A DNA stretch of 9,232 nt from Gammaproteobacteria bacterium (GTDB lineage Bacteria; Pseudomonadota; Gammaproteobacteria; Pseudomonadales; UBA7434). The stretch is taken from positions 1 to 9,232 of the forward strand of contig JAJRPK010000277.1 in assembly GCA_024280785.1 (NCBI GenBank). Reading direction: 5' to 3'. A program made the position numbers and the translations under genes. The notes under the pieces are model-generated. The model did no database searches. It was given only the letters and a program-made list of their open reading frames with translations, and was not told the origin of the DNA. Below are positions 5,718 to 9,232 of this stretch, in pieces. The stretch's first letter is position 1. The number at the start of each line of letters is the position of its first letter.

Positions 5718-6110
5718 ATGGCAGATCCCAGTTCACAAAGTACGCGTAAAAAAGTTAAAAAAACGGTAGCTGATGGTATCGCCCACATCCACGCTTCGTT
5801 TAATAATACGATTATTACGATTACTGACCGTCAAGGTAATGCGTTAACTTGGGCCACATCGGGTGGTTCAGGTTTTCGTGGTTCTCGAAAAAGCACACCT
5901 TTTGCCGCACAGGTTGCGTCAGAGCGAGCCGGAAATGCGGCTAAAGAATTCGGTCTACAAAATCTTGACGTACAAGTAAAGGGGCCTGGCCCTGGTCGCG
6001 AGTCAGCGGTTAGAGCTTTGAATAACTGCGGTTTTAATATCAACAGTATTACCGACGTGACTCCCATTCCTCACAATGGTTGTCGTCCTCCTAAGAAGAG
6101 AAGAGTGTAG
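5718..6110 (+). CDS. rpsK: 30S ribosomal protein S11
   Basis: S11 is a small-subunit platform protein near the mRNA exit and the Shine-Dalgarno helix (family knowledge). The 130 residues (129 in E. coli) contain DGIAHIHASFNNTIITITD, GNALTWATSGGSGFRGSRKSTPFAAQVA, VKGPGPGRESAVRAL and the terminal TPIPHNGCRPPKKRRV. The Asn-Gly at residues 120-121 matches the site at which E. coli S11 carries isoaspartate, so the same spontaneous modification is plausible. The N-terminal segment (MADPSSQSTRKKVKK) differs from E. coli, as is common in this family. AGGA at 5704-5707 is 10 bases before the ATG. The 88-base spacer to rpsD includes a TACTTG/CAAGTA hairpin (6123-6144) of unknown meaning. Confidence 0.98.
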   Translation: MADPSSQSTRKKVKKTVADGIAHIHASFNNTIITITDRQGNALTWATSGGSGFRGSRKSTPFAAQVASERAGNAAKEFGLQNLDVQVKGPGPGRESAVRALNNCGFNINSITDVTPIPHNGCRPPKKRRV

Positions 6111-6198
6111 TTTTATCGTTGTTACTTGGGGCTGTCTTCAAGTACAGATTTAACACAAATAGACTTAAACAAAATAGAAATACGCAGGATCACACATT

Positions 6199-6819
6199 AT
6201 GGCTCGATATTTAGGCCCAACCTGTAAATTGGCTCGTCGCGAGAACACAGATCTCTTTTTAAAGAGTGGTGTCAGATCGTTAGAAAGCAAATGTAAGCCT
6301 GAATCAGCGCCAGGCATGCACGGTGCGAGACGTGGTCGTTTATCGGATTATGGCGTCCAGTTACGTGAAAAGCAAAAGGTTCGTCGTATTTATGGCGTTT
6401 TAGAAAAGCAATTTCGTAATTACTATAAAAACGCCGCTAACAAGAAAGGCGCAACGGGTGAGAATTTACTTCAGCTATTAGAAGGCCGCTTGGATAATGT
6501 TGTTTATCGAATAGGGTTTGGGTCTACTCGCGCTGAATCGCGTCAATTAGTATCACATAATTCGATTTTGGTTAATGATAACGTGGTAAATATCGCGTCT
6601 TATCAAGTTCAGCCGGGTGATGTTGTCTCTGTTCGAGAAAAAGCCAAGAAACAACTGCGCATCCAATCGGCAATGTCGTTAGCTGCACAACGTGGCTACG
6701 TTGAGTGGATCGAGGTCAACGAAAGTAAGTTTGAAGGAACTTATAAAGCCGCACCTGACCGTGCCGATTTACCTTCAGAGATCAACGAGAGTCTAATTGT
6801 CGAGTTGTATTCAAAGTAA
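6199..6819 (+). CDS. rpsD: 30S ribosomal protein S4
   Basis: S4 is a primary 16S rRNA 5'-domain binder that nucleates 30S assembly, influences decoding fidelity, and in E. coli is the translational repressor of the alpha operon (established). The 206 residues match E. coli exactly in length. The N-terminal part includes MARYLGPTCKLARRE, KSGVRSLESKCK and the block GARRGRLSDYGVQLREKQKVRRIYGVLE (split here in reading). The S4 RNA-binding domain spans about 97-160 (GRLDNVVYRIGFGSTRAESRQ, VSHNSILVN, QPGDVVSVREKAK). Cysteines 9 and 32 are isolated, so no zinc site is expected. The tail INESLIVELYSK is canonical. AGGA at 6186-6189 is 9 bases before the ATG. A terminator-like hairpin follows it, ahead of rpoA. 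Confidence 0.98.
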   Translation: MARYLGPTCKLARRENTDLFLKSGVRSLESKCKPESAPGMHGARRGRLSDYGVQLREKQKVRRIYGVLEKQFRNYYKNAANKKGATGENLLQLLEGRLDNVVYRIGFGSTRAESRQLVSHNSILVNDNVVNIASYQVQPGDVVSVREKAKKQLRIQSAMSLAAQRGYVEWIEVNESKFEGTYKAAPDRADLPSEINESLIVELYSK

Positions 6820-6833
6820 CAGCGTGGTGTTTA

Positions 6834-6879
6834 TGCAGTGCAGCATGTAGTTTGCACTGTAGGTATTGTTTTGTTTTCC
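6834..6879 (+). terminator. Terminator-like hairpin between rpsD and rpoA
   Basis: Bases 6834-6843 pair with 6852-6861 over 10 positions, two of them G.U; the core CAGTGCA/TGCACTG (6836-6842/6853-6859) is a perfect 7 bp. The loop is 8 bases (CATGTAGT). A T-rich tract begins a few bases later (TATTGTTTTGTTTTCC, 6865-6880). The T-tract is interrupted and set back from the stem, so only partial termination or pausing would be expected. Any full stop would block rpoA, which has no strong promoter visible in the spacer. A second hairpin (ACTGAT/ATCAGT, 6883-6905) follows. Confidence 0.4.
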
Positions 6880-6987
6880 TTCACTGATATTAACTATTAA
6901 TCAGTAGTTGGATGAACAAATTATCGAAAGTAGTCTGGCAATACGAAATACCGTCCAGAAATCAGTTTATCAAATACAGGTAACGAT

Positions 6988-7989
6988 ATGCTAAGTGCAG
7001 GCAGCGAATTTCTAACACCACGTTTAATCGAAGTTGAAGAGCTTAGTCCCACTAGAGCAAAAATCACCTTAGAGCCATTGGAGCGAGGTTTTGGCCATAC
7101 TTTGGGTAATGCGCTCCGTAGGATTCTTTTATCGTCTATGCCAGGTGCAGCGATAAGCGAAGTTGAAATTGAAGGTGTATTGCACGAGTACAGTGCGATC
7201 GAAGGTGTACAAGAAGACGTCATTGAAATTCTGCTAAACCTTAAGGGTGTATCAGTTATTTTAAATGATCGTGAAACAACCGTTTTGACTTTGAGTAAAA
7301 AAGGCCCCGGGGTTGTTACAGCGGCAGATATTATTCTTGATCACGAAGTCGAGATTAAAAACCCTGATCATGTTATTGCCCATCTGAACGAGTCGGGCGA
7401 GTTGACATTAAAGTTAACAGTGACATCCGGGCGTGGTTATCAGCCGGTAGAGTCTCGCCAGTCTGATGATGAGGAATCAACAGCTATTGGCCGCTTACAG
7501 CTTGATGCTTCTTACAGCCCTGTTCGCAGAGTCTCTTATGTGGTTGATAGTGCTCGCGTAGAGCAGAGAACTGACCTTGATAAATTGGTCATCGACTTGG
7601 AGACAAATGGAACACTCGACTCTGAAGAGGCGATTCGTAGAGCGGCTACGATTCTGCAGCAGCAGTTGGCAGTGTTTGTTGATCTAGAGGGCGAGAAAGA
7701 AGCAGAGCCTGCTCAGCAAGAGGAAGAAATTGATCCTATCTTGCTGCGTCCAGTTGACGATTTAGAGCTGACCGTTCGCTCTGCCAATTGTCTGAAGGCC
7801 GAAAATATTTATTATATCGGTGATTTGATTCAACGTACCGAAGTTGAACTTCTTAAGACGCCAAACTTGGGTAAAAAGTCGCTGACAGAAATTAAAGATG
7901 TACTAGCTTCACGTGGACTATCACTAGGCTTACGTCTTGATAATTGGCCACCAGCGAGTTTACGTAGCGATGATAAATTAATCGCTTGA
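6988..7989 (+). CDS. rpoA: DNA-directed RNA polymerase subunit alpha
   Basis: Alpha dimerises to scaffold assembly of the beta and beta' subunits, and its C-terminal domain touches UP-element DNA and activators (established). The product has 333 residues (329 in E. coli). The N-terminal domain, about 1-232, carries LEPLERGFGHTLGNALRRILLSSMPG, GVQEDVIEILLNLKG and ARVEQRTDLDKLVIDLETNGT (as separate blocks). An acidic Glu/Gln linker covers about 233-249 (EGEKEAEPAQQEEEID). The C-terminal domain from about 250 has LRPVDDLELTVRSANCLKAE, with Arg264 at the place of the DNA-contacting E. coli Arg265, and the helix-hairpin-helix segment KTPNLGKKSLTEIKDVL. The final RSDDKLIA is a few residues longer than in E. 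coli. The ATG at 6988 follows CAGG at 6977-6980. Confidence 0.98.
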   Translation: MLSAGSEFLTPRLIEVEELSPTRAKITLEPLERGFGHTLGNALRRILLSSMPGAAISEVEIEGVLHEYSAIEGVQEDVIEILLNLKGVSVILNDRETTVLTLSKKGPGVVTAADIILDHEVEIKNPDHVIAHLNESGELTLKLTVTSGRGYQPVESRQSDDEESTAIGRLQLDASYSPVRRVSYVVDSARVEQRTDLDKLVIDLETNGTLDSEEAIRRAATILQQQLAVFVDLEGEKEAEPAQQEEEIDPILLRPVDDLELTVRSANCLKAENIYYIGDLIQRTEVELLKTPNLGKKSLTEIKDVLASRGLSLGLRLDNWPPASLRSDDKLIA

Positions 7990-8037
7990 TAGTTTACTTT
8001 TTTAGTTATTTTATTTGAATGAATAGGAATTTTTGCC

Positions 8038-8445
8038 ATGCGTCATCGTCATAGTGGCAGACAGCTAAATCGAAACTCTTCGCATCGTAAAGCGATGTTT
8101 CGCAACATGACAAACTCTTTGTTTGAGCACGAGTTGATTCGTACAACTTTGCCTAAAGCAAAAGAACTGCGTCGCTTTGCGGAGCCATTGATTACTTTGG
8201 CGAAAGAAGACAGCGTTGCGAATCGCCAGTTAGCGTTTAATCGTACTCGTTGTAAAGCTGCTGTAGGAAAATTGTTTAGTGAACTCGGCCCGCGTTACGA
8301 GTCACGGCCAGGTGGGTATTTGCGTATTATGAAGTGCGGTTTCCGTACAGGAGATAAGGCGCCTATGGCTTATGTCGAGTTGCTAGATCGTCCACAGGAT
8401 GGCGGTTTAGATTTTGATGATGATTTCGATTTTGATGATGATTAA
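8038..8445 (+). CDS. rplQ: 50S ribosomal protein L17
   Basis: L17 is a large-subunit protein near the peptide exit tunnel opening (family knowledge). The conserved body is clear: MRHRHSGRQLNRNSSHRKAMFRNM, LFEHELIRTTLPKAKELRRFAEPLITLAKED (read as blocks), FNRTRCKAAVGKLFSELGPRY and GGYLRIMKCGFRTGDKAPMAYVELLDR. AGGA at 8025-8028 is 9 bases before the ATG. At 135 residues it is longer than E. coli L17 (127). The extra part is a C-terminal acidic tail, LDFDDDFDFDDD, encoded by a near-tandem DNA repeat. Basic ribosomal proteins rarely end in such a run of aspartates; the tail is probably disordered and surface-exposed (inference). The gene closes the alpha operon before the terminator. Confidence 0.98.
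   Translation: MRHRHSGRQLNRNSSHRKAMFRNMTNSLFEHELIRTTLPKAKELRRFAEPLITLAKEDSVANRQLAFNRTRCKAAVGKLFSELGPRYESRPGGYLRIMKCGFRTGDKAPMAYVELLDRPQDGGLDFDDDFDFDDD
8410..8442 (+). repeat. Two-copy direct repeat encoding the L17 acidic tail
   Basis: GATTTTGATGATGAT occurs at 8410-8424 and again, perfectly, at 8428-8442, separated by TTC, giving an 18-base period in frame (DFDDDF then DFDDD). The second copy runs directly into the TAA stop. The GAT triplets inside each copy add a simple-repeat character. Slippage or duplication at the 3' end of rplQ is the simplest origin. Confidence 0.85.
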
Positions 8446-8460
8446 ATCTTGTAGTTAAAG

Positions 8461-8513
8461 CCATCAGTCATAAAAAAAGCCGAGTGTATCTCGGCTTTTT
8501 TTATGACTGATGG
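8461..8513. terminator. Bidirectional rho-independent terminator between rplQ and uvrA
   Basis: Left arm 8461-8484 and right arm 8490-8513 form a perfect 24-bp inverted repeat around the 5-base loop TGTAT. The core is GCCGAG/CTCGGC, flanked inside the palindrome by A7 (8472-8478) and T7 (8496-8502). Each strand therefore reads as a GC-rich hairpin followed by a U-run, ending rplQ from the left and uvrA from the right. The arms continue 11 bp beyond the A/T tracts, more than termination needs. Confidence 0.92.
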
Positions 8514-8566
8514 TTGGCTGTTTTATTTAAGAACTGGTCAGTATTGTTAAAGATTTTGGGCTGTAT

Positions 8567-9232
8567 TTATTTATTAATTTTTTTATTAAGTATGGGTTTT
8601 AAGAATTTACCTGTGTGAGAGCCTTTGCTTTTAGCTATTTTTTCAGGGGTTCCTTCTGCGATCACCATTCCTCCTCCGCTACCTCCCTCGGGGCCAAGAT
8701 CAATTACCCAGTCAGCGGTTTTAATGACATCCAGATTGTGTTCAATAATGACTATAGTGTTCCCCTTGTCTCGTAGGTGATGAAGCACTTTTAATAACTG
8801 CTTAATGTCGGCGAAATGCAAGCCCGTGGTTGGTTCGTCTAAAATGTATAGCGTGCGTCCAGTATCGCGTTTCGAGAGCTCTTTGGAAAGTTTGACGCGC
8901 TGGGCTTCTCCTCCAGATAATGTGGTGGCAGCTTGCCCAAGTTTTACGTAACTCAAACCAACATCGATAATTGTCTGTAGCTTTTTTGCGATAGAGGGAA
9001 TGGCGACAAAAAATTCTAAGGCGTCCTCGGCGGTCATATCCAAGACCTCCGAAATATTTTTACCTTTGTAAGTTATTTCTAATGTTTCCCGGTTATAACG
9101 TTGTCTTTTACAAATGTCACAGGGTACATAGACATCGGGTGAAAAATGCATTTCGACTTTTGTTACGCCATCACCCTGGCAGGCTTCGCAGCGTCCTCCT
9201 TTAACGTTAAAGCTAAATCGGCCAGGCTTATA
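8567..9232 (-). CDS. uvrA: UvrABC excinuclease subunit A, C-terminal part
   Basis: UvrA is the damage-sensing ABC ATPase of nucleotide excision repair, working as a dimer with UvrB (established). The frame is open to the right edge of the window, so the 5' end is missing; 221 residues to the TAA at 8567-8569 are visible. The ATG at 9149-9151 is internal. Visible elements (fragment numbering) are a zinc finger C15-x2-C18-x19-C38-x2-C41, the second-domain ABC signature LSGGEAQ at 105-111, Walker B LYILDEP at 128-134, the H-loop histidine at 165 (IIEHNLDVI) and DLGPEGGSGGG near 178-188. Walker A of this domain lies outside. The residues after the last cysteine read CKRQRYN where CKGKRYN is usual. 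The tail ILNKKINK extends past the E. coli end. It is convergent with rplQ. Confidence 0.97.
   Translation of the reverse strand, partial: YKPGRFSFNVKGGRCEACQGDGVTKVEMHFSPDVYVPCDICKRQRYNRETLEITYKGKNISEVLDMTAEDALEFFVAIPSIAKKLQTIIDVGLSYVKLGQAATTLSGGEAQRVKLSKELSKRDTGRTLYILDEPTTGLHFADIKQLLKVLHHLRDKGNTIVIIEHNLDVIKTADWVIDLGPEGGSGGGMVIAEGTPEKIAKSKGSHTGKFLKPILNKKINK

Noticed and set aside
6908..6936. TTGGAT...TAGTCT as an rpoA promoter
   Set aside because: Each hexamer matches the sigma-70 consensus at only about three positions; insufficient without transcript data.
1..9232. A novel defence, mobile or biosynthetic system
   Set aside because: Every substantial frame that is not a shadow belongs to a known housekeeping family in canonical order. 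I see no transposase, integrase, tRNA, direct-repeat array or foreign composition.

Overview
The window is a core housekeeping stretch of a gammaproteobacterial chromosome. It covers most of the spc ribosomal-protein operon, the whole alpha operon, and the 3' end of uvrA on the opposite strand. Protein sequences resemble Pseudomonas and its relatives most closely (recalled similarity of SecY, S4, RpoA and UvrA, not a search). Base composition is moderate and somewhat AT-rich in the spacers. My best guess is a marine or environmental member of the Pseudomonadales/Cellvibrionales side of the class; genus and species cannot be read from these genes.

Layout. Bases 1-4990 (+ strand) hold the spc genes in canonical order: rplE (3' part), rpsN, rpsH, rplF, rplR, rpsE, rpmD, rplO, secY and rpmJ, the last a 38-codon gene. 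Bases 4991-5283 are a 293-base gap with no convincing gene. Its downstream half folds on paper into three consecutive hairpins just before rpsM, where the S4-binding translational control element lies in E. coli. Bases 5284-8445 (+) are the alpha operon: rpsM, rpsK, rpsD, rpoA and rplQ. A perfect 24-bp inverted repeat with internal A7/T7 tracts (8461-8513) ends the cluster as a bidirectional terminator. From the other side, uvrA (8567-9232, - strand, 5' end outside the window) converges on it.

The genes work together in making and serving the ribosome. Products are six 30S proteins (S14, S8, S5, S13, S11, S4), seven 50S proteins (L5, L6, L18, L30, L15, L36, L17), the SecY protein channel and the RNA polymerase alpha subunit. 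UvrA (nucleotide excision repair) is functionally unrelated.

All genes look intact, with normal lengths and start sites. I found no mobile element, CRISPR array, tRNA/rRNA gene or novel gene system. The interesting content is in the spacers, which are wide compared with my memory of the E. coli spc operon. They include the structured rpsM leader with a possible start-codon-pairing switch, a terminator-like hairpin between rpsD and rpoA, and short ORFs ending at or next to downstream starts. An acidic repeat-encoded tail on L17 and one unusual residue in the UvrA zinc finger are also worth a look.
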